NCBI RefSeq assembly: GCF_050632745.1 | Contig: NZ_JBODSD010000001.1 | Location: 1,302,001 to 1,366,000 of the forward strand | DNA from: Mumia sp050632745 | GTDB taxonomy: Bacteria; Actinomycetota; Actinomycetes; Propionibacteriales; Nocardioidaceae | DNA: 64,000 bases | Direction of reading: 5' to 3' | The notes under the pieces: generated by a model | What the model saw: the letters and a program-made list of their open reading frames with translations, nothing else | What the model was told of the DNA's origin: nothing | Database searches by the model: none | Program-made: the position numbers and the translations under genes | Part shown: positions 23,621 to 31,857 of the stretch, piece by piece | How the letters are laid out: each line of letters begins with the position of its first letter | Numbering within the stretch: position 1 is the stretch's first letter

Positions 23621-24202
23621 ATGAGCCTCAACCTCACCGGTGACGCCGACGCGGACCAGCTGCTCGACTCCGACCCGTTCGCGCTGCTCGTCGGGATGCT
23701 GCTGGACCAGCAGTACCCGATGGAGGCGGCGTTCGCGGGGCCGTACAAGATCGCGCAGCGCCTCGGGTCGATCGACGTCGCCACCGTCGCCGAGCAGGAC
23801 CCGGAGGCCTTCGCGGCGCTGTGCTCCACGCCGCCGGCGGTCCACCGCTACCCGGGCGCGATGGCCAAGCGGATCCAGGAGCTGGCGTCGTACCTGCTCG
23901 CGGAGTACGACGGTGACCCGACCCGCCTCTGGACCGACGGAGACCCCGACGGCGCGACGGTGCTCAAGCGGCTGAAGGCGCTGCCCGGGTACGGCGACCA
24001 GAAGGCGCGCATCTTCCTCGCGCTCCTCGGCAAGCAGCGCGGTGTCGAGCCCCGAGGGTGGCGCGAGGCGGCGGGAGCGTACGGCGAGGACGGCTCGCGC
24101 CGCTCCATCGCGGACGTCGTGGACGCGGCGACGCTCGCCGAGGTCCGCACCTTCAAGAAGGAGCAGAAGGCGGCGGCGAAGGCCGCGAAGGCGAAGGCGT
24201 AG
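23621..24202 (+). CDS. HhH-GPD superfamily base-excision repair-like protein
   Basis: A 193-residue protein of the uncharacterised actinobacterial HhH-GPD family. SLNLTGDADADQLLDSDPFALLVGMLLDQQYPME is the family opening, and the helix-hairpin-helix is LKALPGYGDQKARIFLALLGKQ. The catalytic aspartate of MutY/AlkA-type glycosylases is not evident after the hairpin, so glycosylase activity is uncertain. The C-terminus is a Lys/Ala run. A CAGTAT hexamer seven bases before ATG 23621 favours that start over the ATG at 23612. Confidence 0.82.
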   Translation: MSLNLTGDADADQLLDSDPFALLVGMLLDQQYPMEAAFAGPYKIAQRLGSIDVATVAEQDPEAFAALCSTPPAVHRYPGAMAKRIQELASYLLAEYDGDPTRLWTDGDPDGATVLKRLKALPGYGDQKARIFLALLGKQRGVEPRGWREAAGAYGEDGSRRSIADVVDAATLAEVRTFKKEQKAAAKAAKAKA

Positions 24203-24282
24203 GCGTAGGGACGTACGGCGCCCGCCGGCCCTCGTCACACCCCGGGATGCGGAACGAGGACCGACGGGCGGTTCGGGGGGCG

Positions 24283-24969
24283 TCACATCGGCGGCATGAG
24301 CACCGTGTCGATGAGGTAGACGGTCGCGTTGGCGGTCTTGACGCCGCCGCAGACGACGGCGGCGTTCTCAGCCCCGACGGTCAGGGCGTCAGGGGTGCCC
24401 TTGACCTCCAGCTCCGCGCCGTTGGCGGTCTCGTGGGTGCCGACGACCTCGTCCGGGCTGAGCTGACCCGGCACGACGTGGTAGGTCAGGACCGACTCGA
24501 GCGTCGTGGCCCCGGCGGGCGTGGAGAGCTCGTCGACCGTCTTCTGGGGCAGCTTCGCGAACGCGTCGTCGACCGGGGCAAAGACGGTGAACTCCCCGCC
24601 ATTGAGGGTGTCGACGAGGTTCACGTCGGGGTTCAGCTGCCCGCTGACAGCCGCCGTCAGGGTCTTGAGCAGGGGGTTGTTGCTCGCCGCCGTCGCGACC
24701 GGGTCCTGAGCCATGCCGTCGACCGAGCCGGAGCCGTCGGGCACCTGCTCGGCGTACGCGGCGCAGCCGGGACCGACGAGGTCCGCAGACGCGTCGTCGG
24801 TCATGCCGTCGTCCGTCATCTCGTCCGACATCGACTCCGACGCGGTCGGGGTCGAGCCGGAGGAGCCGGAGTCCGAGTCGTCACCACCGCACGCGGTGGT
24901 GACGAGCGTGAGCGAGGCCAGCAGCGCGGCCGTCGCCATGAAACGGGTCCTCCAAGGGGTCGTGCGCAT
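24283..24969 (-). CDS. Fasciclin-domain lipoprotein (MPT70/MPT83-like)
   Basis: A 228-residue secreted lipoprotein. The signal peptide ends at C27 (LTLVTTACGG), followed by an acidic Asp/Ser/Met linker and a fasciclin (FAS1) domain: FTVFAPVDDAFAKLP and VLTYHVVPGQL are its H1 and H2 boxes. In mycobacteria the fasciclin proteins MPT70 and MPT83 are SigK targets. Here it lies 26 bases behind the molybdopterin oxidoreductase, whose promoter matches SigK, so it is probably co-transcribed under SigK. AAAGGGA precedes the ATG. Confidence 0.9.
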   Translation of the reverse strand: MRTTPWRTRFMATAALLASLTLVTTACGGDDSDSGSSGSTPTASESMSDEMTDDGMTDDASADLVGPGCAAYAEQVPDGSGSVDGMAQDPVATAASNNPLLKTLTAAVSGQLNPDVNLVDTLNGGEFTVFAPVDDAFAKLPQKTVDELSTPAGATTLESVLTYHVVPGQLSPDEVVGTHETANGAELEVKGTPDALTVGAENAAVVCGGVKTANATVYLIDTVLMPPM

Positions 24970-24995
24970 CGTCTTCCCTTTCCTGTGGGGTGGGG

Positions 24996-26549
24996 TCACT
25001 CCACCGAGAACCGGACGCTGTGCCAGCCGGTGGAGCCGTCCGGCCGTGGCTCGGCACGGTCGGAGGTCTGGGTGACGCCGCGGGCGTCGGTCGCCCGGAC
25101 GGTGAGGGTGTGGTCGCCGGAGGTCGCGTCGTCCCAGCGCCAGCTCCACTGCCGCCAGGTGTCGATCCCGTCCTGCGGCGCGAGCCGCGCCTGCTGCCAG
25201 GGGCCGTCGTCGACGCGGACCTCGACAGCGCTGACGCCGACGTGCTGCGCCCAGGCGACCCCGCCCACCCGGACCGCGTCGCGCGGGAACGACTCAAAGC
25301 CTCGGGGGACGTCGATGCGCGACGCCAGCTTGATCGGCGCCTGCTCGGCCCAGTCGCGCTCGGTCCAGTACGCGGTGAACTCGGAGAACCGCGTGACCTC
25401 GATGTCGACCAGCCACTTCGTCGCGGACACGTAGCCGTAGAGGCCGGGGACGACCATCCGCGCGGGGAACCCGTGGTCCAGCGGGAGCGGCTCGCCGTTC
25501 ATCGCGACCGCGACCATCGCGTCGCGACCGTCGAGGACCGCCTCGAGCGGGGTGCCGATGACCATCCCGTCGGCACTGGTCGACTTCAGGGCGTCGGCGC
25601 CGTCCCGGACGCCCGCGCGCCGGAGGAGGTCGGCGAGAGGGACGCCGATCCACGTCGCGTTGCCCGCGTACGGGCCGCCGACCTCGTTGGAGACGCACGT
25701 GAGGGTGATGCGGCGCTCGATCAGCCGCTCGTCGAGCAGCGCGGCGAAGTCGAGGTCGAGCTCACGGTCGACCTCCCCGTGGATCCGCAGCCGCCACGTG
25801 TCGGCGGGGACGTCGGGGACGAGGAGCGCGGTGTCGACGCGGTAGAAGTCGCGGTTGGGCGTGACGTACGGCGTGATGCCGCGCAGCGGGTCCACTCCCG
25901 CGGGCACGGGAGGAGCGGCGCTCGCCGGCGGCGGGATCGTCACCGCCGCGCGGGAGGTGGCGGCGTCCGACGTCCCCAGGAGCCGCGTCACGCCTCCCCC
26001 GACGGTGGCGACGGCCGCGGTGCCCAGCACCGTGAGCAGGAAGCGGCGGCGGTCGAAGCCCGACGGCAGGTCGTCGCCCGGTCGCGGTCCGAGCGGGTCG
26101 GGGGAGCGCAGGGGCTCGAGCAGGAGGAGGAGCGCGGCGACGCCGACGACGGTCGTGGTGAGCGGGGCGAGTGCGGCGACGGCCGGCCGGGCCGAGGTCG
26201 TCGTGTCCACCAGCGTCGCCGCGAGGGCCACCAGACCCATCGCCACGACGATGCCCACGGCGACGCGCGGCCGGGTGAGCCCGACCCATCCGGCGGCCGC
26301 GGCGACGAGAAGGAGGACGACGGCGGTGCCGGCGAGCAGGACCGCTTTGTCGTTCTCGCCGAACTGGCGCACTGCGAAGTCCTTCAGCCAGCCCGGGGTC
26401 CGCGCCACGAAGGCGTTCCCGACCGCGACGACCGGCGACGGCGCGCCCGTCAGCGTGGCGACCGCGGTGCCCGCCGCCGTACCGGCGAGAGCAGCGAGGA
26501 CGCCTGATCCTGCGGCCAGGATCCGGCGGGGTGCTCGGTGGTGGACCAT
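24996..26549 (-). CDS. Membrane-anchored molybdopterin-dependent oxidoreductase (sulfite oxidase family)
   Basis: A 517-residue protein. The first ~145 residues contain about four membrane helices; a twin-arginine-like FDRRRFLLTVLG (about 165-176) precedes a fifth hydrophobic stretch. The catalytic part is a sulfite-oxidase-type Mo-cofactor domain, with the molybdenum-binding cysteine in ITLTCVSNEVGG (C285) and the contact GFPARMVVPGLYG; the last ~100 residues are the Ig-like dimerisation domain. It faces outward and probably reduces or oxidises an S- or N-oxide; the substrate is unknown. A SigK-type promoter ends eight bases before the ATG. Confidence 0.9.
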   Translation of the reverse strand: MVHHRAPRRILAAGSGVLAALAGTAAGTAVATLTGAPSPVVAVGNAFVARTPGWLKDFAVRQFGENDKAVLLAGTAVVLLLVAAAAGWVGLTRPRVAVGIVVAMGLVALAATLVDTTTSARPAVAALAPLTTTVVGVAALLLLLEPLRSPDPLGPRPGDDLPSGFDRRRFLLTVLGTAAVATVGGGVTRLLGTSDAATSRAAVTIPPPASAAPPVPAGVDPLRGITPYVTPNRDFYRVDTALLVPDVPADTWRLRIHGEVDRELDLDFAALLDERLIERRITLTCVSNEVGGPYAGNATWIGVPLADLLRRAGVRDGADALKSTSADGMVIGTPLEAVLDGRDAMVAVAMNGEPLPLDHGFPARMVVPGLYGYVSATKWLVDIEVTRFSEFTAYWTERDWAEQAPIKLASRIDVPRGFESFPRDAVRVGGVAWAQHVGVSAVEVRVDDGPWQQARLAPQDGIDTWRQWSWRWDDATSGDHTLTVRATDARGVTQTSDRAEPRPDGSTGWHSVRFSVE

Positions 26550-26556
26550 GCCCCTG

Positions 26557-26583
26557 CTTCGCGGCGAGCCACCCCGTGGATGG
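26557..26583 (-). promoter_or_regulatory. SigK-type promoter of the molybdopterin oxidoreductase operon
   Basis: On the minus strand CCATCC (26583-26578) and CGAAG (26561-26557) are separated by exactly 16 bases; the mycobacterial SigK consensus is CCATCC-N16/17-CGAAT. Transcription would start at about the ATG (26549), so the mRNA may be leaderless. The -10 differs from consensus in its last base. Confidence 0.7.
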
Positions 26584-26619
26584 GCCGGAGCAGGCAGAAT
26601 GTCGCTGGTCGGGGACGAC

Positions 26620-26646
26620 CCATCCAGAGGGCTCGCAGCGACGAAT
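26620..26646 (+). promoter_or_regulatory. SigK-type autoregulatory promoter of sigK
   Basis: CCATCC (26620-26625), a 16-base spacer, and CGAAT (26642-26646) match the SigK consensus exactly. It sits 34 bases before the sigK start codon, as expected for autoregulation of an ECF sigma factor. Confidence 0.82.
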
Positions 26647-26679
26647 CATCGAGTGACGTCCCCGAGAGCAGGAGCGCCG

Positions 26680-27279
26680 ATGCCAGGTCCGGAGCAGGGT
26701 CGACCCGAGGAGCCGCGCGAGAGCGGCCCCCCGGCGGCCGACCCCGTCGAGTCCCTCATGGCGCGCGTCGCCCGCGGGGACGAGGACGCGTTCGCCGCGG
26801 TCTACGACGCGCTGTCAGGCCCGGTGTTCGGGCTCGTGCGCAGGGTCCTGCGAGACCCGGTCCGGTCGGAGGAGGTGACGCAGGAGGTGTTCCTGCAGGT
26901 GTGGCAGAAGGCGCCGAACTTCGACGCCGCACGCGGCCGCGCGAAGACGTGGGTCCTCACGCTGGCGCACCGGCGCGCGGTCGACGCCGTCCGGCACGAC
27001 CAGGCCGCCGCCGACCGGGACGCGCGCTACGACTGGTCGGGCGGGCCGGCGTACGACCAGGTCGCCGACGAGGTGACGGTGCGCCTGGAGCACGAGCAGG
27101 TACGCCGGTGCCTCGGGACGCTGACCGACCTCCAGCGCGAGGCGGTCGGGCTGGCGTACTACCAGGGCCACACCTACGCCCAGGTCGCCGCGATCCTCGA
27201 CGCCAACCCTGCGACGGTCAAGACCCGCCTGCGCGACGGGCTGATCCGGCTGCGTGACTGCCTGGGGGTGACGGCATGA
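26680..27279 (+). CDS. sigK: ECF RNA polymerase sigma factor SigK
   Basis: A 199-residue ECF sigma factor. Region 2 contains YDALSGPVFGLVRRVLRDPVRSEEVTQEVFLQVWQKA, followed by GRAKTWVLTLAHRRAVDAVR; region 4 is LTDLQREAVGLAYYQGHTYAQVAAILDANPATVKTRLRDGLIRL. The start follows AGGAG. Its stop overlaps the anti-sigma gene (ATGA, 27276-27279). The SigK name rests on the RskA-type partner, the SigK-type promoters on both sides and a fasciclin gene in the target operon, all features of the mycobacterial SigK system. Confidence 0.92.
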   Translation: MPGPEQGRPEEPRESGPPAADPVESLMARVARGDEDAFAAVYDALSGPVFGLVRRVLRDPVRSEEVTQEVFLQVWQKAPNFDAARGRAKTWVLTLAHRRAVDAVRHDQAAADRDARYDWSGGPAYDQVADEVTVRLEHEQVRRCLGTLTDLQREAVGLAYYQGHTYAQVAAILDANPATVKTRLRDGLIRLRDCLGVTA

Positions 27280-28001
27280 CCAGCGACCCGCACAACCTCG
27301 CCGGTGCCTACGCCCTCGACGCGCTCGACGCCGAGGAGCGCACGTCGTACGAGGCGCACCTGGCCGAGTGCACGGACTGCGCCGAGGAGGTCCGCGGCTT
27401 CCGTGAGACCGCGGCCAGGCTCGGCGCCGCCCAGGAGACCGCGCCGCCGTCCCCCCTGCGACGAGCCGTGCTCGACGCGGCCGCGCGGACGCCCCAGGAA
27501 CGGCCCGTGGTCGTCGAGCTCGGCGGCCAGCGGCGGCCCCGCCCCGGCTGGCCGGTGCGCCTGCTGCTCGTCGCCGCGTCGCTCGCCCTCGTCGTCGGTG
27601 CGGCCGTCTTCGGGCTGTCCCAGCGCGAGGAGGCCGACCGGATGGAGGCGCAGCAGGCGGCGATCACGGAGGTGCTCTCGGCGCCGGACGCGGCGATGGT
27701 CTCGGCGCCGGTGGACGGTGGCGGCACCGTCCGTGTCGTGCAGTCGGCCGAGATGGGCAAGGCCGTCATGGTCGTGTCCGAGCTGCCGCGGCTCGACGAC
27801 GACCACGACTACCAGATGTGGACGCAGAGCGGCGGGGCGATGCACAGCGCCGGGGTGATCCCTCGTGACGAGCAGGGCAGCCGCGGCGCCCACGTCATGG
27901 ACGACGTCACCGGCGTGACGGCGGTCGCGATCAGCGTCGAGCCGGCCGGGGGCTCGGCGGAGCCGACGACCGACCCGATCGTCCTGATCGAGACCGCCTG
28001 A
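27276..28001 (+). CDS. rskA: Anti-sigma-K factor RskA
   Basis: A 241-residue zinc anti-sigma factor. The N-terminal domain has NLAGAYALDALDAEE and the zinc motif H28-x3-C32-x2-C35 (HLAECTDC). One membrane helix (about 93-113) separates it from an outer RskA domain ending in YQMWTQSGGAMHSAGV. In the known pathway, cleavage of RskA by membrane proteases releases SigK. Translation is coupled to sigK by an ATGA overlap. Confidence 0.93.
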   Translation: MTSDPHNLAGAYALDALDAEERTSYEAHLAECTDCAEEVRGFRETAARLGAAQETAPPSPLRRAVLDAAARTPQERPVVVELGGQRRPRPGWPVRLLLVAASLALVVGAAVFGLSQREEADRMEAQQAAITEVLSAPDAAMVSAPVDGGGTVRVVQSAEMGKAVMVVSELPRLDDDHDYQMWTQSGGAMHSAGVIPRDEQGSRGAHVMDDVTGVTAVAISVEPAGGSAEPTTDPIVLIETA

Positions 28002-28025
28002 GCGGCGGCCGGCTCCGGCGGCCGG

Positions 28026-28562
28026 TCAGCCGAGCCCGGCGCGCTCGGCCACGCCGCGGACGTACGCCGCCTGGCCGAGGTGCTGCACGCTGTCGTCGAG
28101 CATGCTGACGATCCGCACCGCGGCCGTCACCGGCGGGTCCCAGCGCGTGTCGACCACCCGCTCGAGCTCGGCCACGTCGACCGACCGGAGGTAGTCGCGC
28201 AGCCGCGCCGTGACGTCGCGGTGGTAGCCCGCGAGCTTCTCACCGCTCGCGACCACCCGCGCCACGTCGTCGCCGGACTGGCCGTAGCCTGTCGCCGACT
28301 TCGGGAACGGGAGCCCCAGCTCGTCGTACCAGCCCTCGTCGGTCCACACCTGCGCCGTGCCCGCGAGGTCGGCGCCGTGGTCGTCGAGGACACGCGCCTG
28401 GTGCCAGACCAGCCAGCAGACCGTGTTGGACTGCGTGTCGGGGCGGTAGGTCCCGATCGGCGTCGGGAGGTCCCGGGTCAGGGAGTCGACCAGGGCGTCG
28501 ATGCGGTCGACGTGGTCGAGGAGGAGGGAGCGGAGAGCCTCGAGCGCGGGATCGGTGGTCAT
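28026..28562 (-). CDS. DinB-family protein, mycothiol-transferase type (DUF664)
   Basis: A 178-residue DinB four-helix-bundle protein. The metal-binding histidines are seen in LLLDHVDRID, VWHQARVLDDH and LDDSVQHLGQAAYVRG. The TQSNTVCWLVWHQARV and GYGQSGDDVARVV segments are typical of the DUF664 group, annotated as mycothiol-dependent S-transferases. A TACGGT -10 seven bases before ATG 28562 supports that start and a leaderless mRNA; a GTG at 28571 is in frame. It is convergent with rskA. Confidence 0.85.
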   Translation of the reverse strand: MTTDPALEALRSLLLDHVDRIDALVDSLTRDLPTPIGTYRPDTQSNTVCWLVWHQARVLDDHGADLAGTAQVWTDEGWYDELGLPFPKSATGYGQSGDDVARVVASGEKLAGYHRDVTARLRDYLRSVDVAELERVVDTRWDPPVTAAVRIVSMLDDSVQHLGQAAYVRGVAERAGLG

Positions 28563-28594
28563 GGGTCCCACCGTAGGGGAATAGCCCCGGTGGC

Positions 28595-28620
28595 AAGGTA
28601 GTTGAAGCGTGTACTACTTT
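28595..28620. promoter_or_regulatory. Inverted repeat upstream of the flavin oxidoreductase pair
   Basis: AAGGTAGT (28595-28602) and ACTACTTT (28613-28620) pair in seven of eight positions around a 10-base spacer. It lies between the divergent DinB gene and the CE1758-type monooxygenase, 40 bases before the latter's start. No regulator gene is adjacent, so the binding protein is unknown. Confidence 0.45.
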
Positions 28621-28660
28621 GGTTCCAGTGATCGCAGACGCGGTCGGAGAAGAGGGCACG

Positions 28661-29830
28661 ATGCAGTTCGGGATCTTCACCGTCGGAGACGTCACCACCG
28701 ACCCCACGACGGGGCGGACGCCGACCGAGCACGAGCGGATCAAGGCGACCGTCGAGATCGCCAAGAAGGCCGAGGAGGTGGGCCTGGACGTCTTCGCGAC
28801 CGGCCAGCACCACAACCCGCCGTTCATCCCCTCCGCCCCGACGACCACGCTGGCCTACATCGCCGCGCAGACCGAGCGGATCATCCTCTCGACCTCGACG
28901 ACGCTGATCACGACCACCGACCCGGTCCGCATCGCGGAGGACTACGCGACGCTGCAGCACCTGTCGGACGGCCGCAACGACCTCATGATGGGCCGCGGCA
29001 ACACCGGACCCGTCTACCCGTGGTTCGGCAAGGACATCCGGCAGGGGATCGAGCTCGCGATCGAGAACTACCACCTGCTGCGCCGCCTCTGGACCGAGGA
29101 CGTCGTGGACTGGGAGGGCAAGTTCCGCACGCCGCTGCAGGGCTTCACCGCGACGCCGCGTCCGCTGGACGGCGTGCCGCCGTTCGTGTGGCACGGGTCG
29201 ATCCGCAGCCCTGAGATCGCCGAGCAGGCCGCGTACTACGGAGACGGGTTCTTCTCGAACCACATCTTCTGGCCCGCGAGCCACACCGAGCGGATGATCG
29301 CGTTCTACCGGCAGCGGTTCGAGCACTACGGGCACGGCGCCGCCGACCAGGCGATCGTCGGACTCGGTGGCCAGGTCTTCATGCGCAAGAACAGCCAGGA
29401 CGCCGTGAAGGAGTTCCGGCCGTACTTCGACAACGCGCCCGTCTACGGGCACGGGCCGAGCCTCGAGGACTTCACCCGCGAGACCCCGTTGACCGTCGGC
29501 AGCCCGCAGGAGGTCATCGAGCGGACGCTCGGCTTCCGCGACTACGTCGGCGACTACCAGCGCCAGCTGTGGCTGATGGACCACGCCGGACTGCCGCTCA
29601 AGACCGTGCTGGAGCAGCTCGACATCCTCGGCGAGGATGTCGTCCCGGTGCTCCGCAAGGAGTTCGCGGCGCTCAAGCCCGAGCACGTCCCCGACGCCCC
29701 GACCCACGCGTCGCTCGTCGCCGCCGCCGGCGGCGGGCACGACGCCACCGTCCACGCTGCCGGCGACGACGTCACCGGCACGTCGGACCGCAACGACACC
29801 CCGACCGCATCCGAGGAGGTGCGCGCGTGA
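28661..29830 (+). CDS. LLM-class flavin-dependent oxidoreductase (CE1758 family)
   Basis: A 389-residue bacterial-luciferase-like monooxygenase. MQFGIFTVGDVTTDPTTGRTPTEHER is the opening of the CE1758 family; TGQHHNPPF, LSTSTTLITTTDPVRIAEDYATL and LMMGRGNTGPVYPWFG line the flavin pocket. The last ~40 residues are a low-complexity Ala/Asp/Thr tail. It overlaps by four bases (GTGA) with an FMN reductase gene of the matching CE1759 family, which should supply reduced flavin. GAAGAGGG precedes the ATG. The substrate is not known. Confidence 0.9.
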   Translation: MQFGIFTVGDVTTDPTTGRTPTEHERIKATVEIAKKAEEVGLDVFATGQHHNPPFIPSAPTTTLAYIAAQTERIILSTSTTLITTTDPVRIAEDYATLQHLSDGRNDLMMGRGNTGPVYPWFGKDIRQGIELAIENYHLLRRLWTEDVVDWEGKFRTPLQGFTATPRPLDGVPPFVWHGSIRSPEIAEQAAYYGDGFFSNHIFWPASHTERMIAFYRQRFEHYGHGAADQAIVGLGGQVFMRKNSQDAVKEFRPYFDNAPVYGHGPSLEDFTRETPLTVGSPQEVIERTLGFRDYVGDYQRQLWLMDHAGLPLKTVLEQLDILGEDVVPVLRKEFAALKPEHVPDAPTHASLVAAAGGGHDATVHAAGDDVTGTSDRNDTPTASEEVRA

Positions 29831-30444
29831 CCACCCGCAAGATCGCCGTCGTCAGCGCCGGCCTCAGCCAGCCGTCGTCCACCCGGCTGCTGGCCGACCG
29901 GCTCGCCCAGGCCGTCAAGGACGACCTGCTCACCCGTGGCGTCGACGCCGAGGTGACCGTGCACGAGCTCCGCGAGCACGCGCACGACATCACCAACGCG
30001 ATGCTCACCGGCTTCGCGCCGACCGGGCTCCAGGCCGTGATCGACGACGTCGTCGCGGCCGACGGCCTGGTGGTCGTCACGCCGATCTTCACCGCTTCGT
30101 ACTCCGGGCTCTTCAAGTCCTTCTTCGACGTGCTCGACAAGGACGCGCTGGCCGGGAAGCCGACCGTGATCGCCGCGACCGCGGGCACGGCGCGCCACTC
30201 GCTGGCGCTCGAGCACGCGCTGCGTCCGATGTTCGCCTACCTGCGGGCCGTCGTCGTCCCGACGGCGGTGTTCGCGGCGTCGGAGGACTGGGGCGGCGTC
30301 GACGGCGTGAGCGGTGCGCTGGAGTCGCGCGTCGAGCGGGCCGGGAGCGAGCTCGCGGAGCTCGTCGCGGCCCGGGAGGCGGTGGCTCCGGCCGACCCGT
30401 TCGCCCTGACGACGTCGTTCGAGAGCATGCTCTCGGGGCAGTGA
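29827..30444 (+). CDS. NAD(P)H-dependent FMN reductase (CE1759 family)
   Basis: A 205-residue flavodoxin-fold FMN reductase. IAVVSAGLSQPSSTRLLADRL is the phosphate-binding loop and TPIFTASYSGLFKSFFDVLD binds the flavin ring. Proteins of this family are nearly always encoded next to a CE1758-type monooxygenase, as here, so the two form a two-component system. Start and stop overlap with the partner (GTGA at 29827-29830) point to coupled translation. Confidence 0.92.
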   Translation: MTTRKIAVVSAGLSQPSSTRLLADRLAQAVKDDLLTRGVDAEVTVHELREHAHDITNAMLTGFAPTGLQAVIDDVVAADGLVVVTPIFTASYSGLFKSFFDVLDKDALAGKPTVIAATAGTARHSLALEHALRPMFAYLRAVVVPTAVFAASEDWGGVDGVSGALESRVERAGSELAELVAAREAVAPADPFALTTSFESMLSGQ

Positions 30445-30492
30445 TCCGCGTGGCAGCGCTGGCCTGTCGGTGCGATGTGCTGTGATGCGGTC

Positions 30493-30915
30493 ATGCGAAG
30501 GCCGGTGACGCTGTCCGACCGGGCGCGCGGGTACGGCTTGTGGCCGGGCGACGTCCTGGCCCGCCTCCCGGGCGCCCGGCTCGAGCACGTCGCGTTCCAG
30601 GACGGTGCGGCACCCCGGCTCGCGGTGTCCCTGACGGTGACCGGCGACGCGTCGCCGGTCGCCGACGTGCCCGTGAGGATCGTGCTCACGTTCGCCGACG
30701 TCCGCGTGCGTGCGTGGCGACCCTCGCTGCGCGAGCGGCTGCGGCGGCGGCCGACCGACCGCCCCGAGGTCGTCGAGCTGTCCCGTGGCAGGTCAGGACG
30801 CTACCGCCTGCTGCACAGCGCGGGACGGCTCGCGGTGCGCGCGTCCGCGCTGCTCGTGGACGTCGTCCCCGCGAGCCACCTCGCCGCCGTGCCCGACGAC
30901 GCCGTGGCGTCCTGA
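30493..30915 (+). CDS. Hypothetical protein
   Basis: A protein of about 140 residues with no family I recognise. It starts MRRPVTLSDRARGYGLWPGDVLARLPGARLEHV, has a beta-rich middle (RLAVSLTVTGDASPV, VRIVLTFADVRVRAW) and no membrane helix or cysteine in the core. A TGTGAT hexamer six bases before ATG 30493 suggests a leaderless start; an ATG at 30475 is also in frame. It lies between the flavin pair and a glycosyltransferase and shares no obvious link with either. Confidence 0.55.
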   Translation: MRRPVTLSDRARGYGLWPGDVLARLPGARLEHVAFQDGAAPRLAVSLTVTGDASPVADVPVRIVLTFADVRVRAWRPSLRERLRRRPTDRPEVVELSRGRSGRYRLLHSAGRLAVRASALLVDVVPASHLAAVPDDAVAS

Positions 30916-30958
30916 CCAGCCCGTCGACGACTGCCGGCCCGCCGGTACGGTGGCACGC

Positions 30959-31843
30959 GTGACCACCGCCGTACGCCCCCGTGTCGGAACCATCGTCCTC
31001 ACCCAGGGCAAGCGCCCTGACGAGCTCCGGGCGGCGGTCGACTCGGTCCTCGCCCAGGAGGGCGTCGACGTCGAGGTGGTCTGCGTGGGGAACGGCTGGA
31101 CGCCGGTCGGTCTCCCGGACGGCGTGGCGACGCTCGCGCTCCCCGAGAACCTGGGCATCCCTGCGGGGCGCAACGCCGGCGTCGACCACGTCGCGGGCGA
31201 CCTGCTGCTCTTCGTCGACGACGACGCACGCCTTGTCGACCCCGACTTCCTCCTGCGGGCGGCAGCGCTCTTCGAGGACGACCCGCGCCTCGGCGTGGTC
31301 CAGCCCCGGGTCGAGAGTCCGGGGGAGGAGGCTCCGACGCGGTGGATCCCACGGATGCGCAAGGGAGACCCGCGGCGCTCGTCCCCGGCGTTCTCCCTGT
31401 GGGAGGGCGTGCTCGTCGTGCGACGCGCGGCCTTCGAGGCGGCCGGTCGCTGGGGCGACGAGTTCTTCTACGCCCACGAGGGCATCGAGCTGGCCTGGCG
31501 GGTGTGGGACGCGGGCTACGAGGTCTGGTACCGCGGGGACCTGCGGTGCGCGCACCCGGCCATCGATCCCGCGCGGCACGACTACTACTACCGTCTGAAC
31601 GCCCGCAACCGCGTCTGGCTGTCCCGTCGCAACCTGCGGTGGCCGTTCAGCTGGGCCTACGTCGCCACCTGGACCGCGGTCGCCGTCGTCCGCGGCCTGC
31701 GCTCGGCGTCGGGCCGGGCGTCGTTGCGGCCGTGGTTCGCCGGGTGGCGCGAGGGCTGGCGGACCGACCCGGGACCGCGTCGCGCCATGCGCTGGCGCAC
31801 GGTGGCGGCGATGACGCGCCGCGGCCGCCCGCCCGTGGTCTGA
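30959..31843 (+). CDS. Glycosyltransferase family 2
   Basis: A 294-residue GT-A glycosyltransferase. VGTIVLTQGKRPDELRAAVDSVLAQEGVDVEVVCVGNG is the nucleotide-sugar-binding start, LLLFVDDDARLVDPDFL carries the metal-binding DDD, and FFYAHEGIELAWRVWDAGY fits the catalytic ED-like motif. The C-terminus is basic and may touch the membrane. A TACGGT -10 seven bases before GTG 30959 fits a leaderless mRNA. It opens the cell-wall polymer region and is convergent with the TagH-like ATPase. Sugar and acceptor are unknown. Confidence 0.88.
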   Translation: MTTAVRPRVGTIVLTQGKRPDELRAAVDSVLAQEGVDVEVVCVGNGWTPVGLPDGVATLALPENLGIPAGRNAGVDHVAGDLLLFVDDDARLVDPDFLLRAAALFEDDPRLGVVQPRVESPGEEAPTRWIPRMRKGDPRRSSPAFSLWEGVLVVRRAAFEAAGRWGDEFFYAHEGIELAWRVWDAGYEVWYRGDLRCAHPAIDPARHDYYYRLNARNRVWLSRRNLRWPFSWAYVATWTAVAVVRGLRSASGRASLRPWFAGWREGWRTDPGPRRAMRWRTVAAMTRRGRPPVV

Positions 31844-31857
31844 CCGACCGGCTCGGG

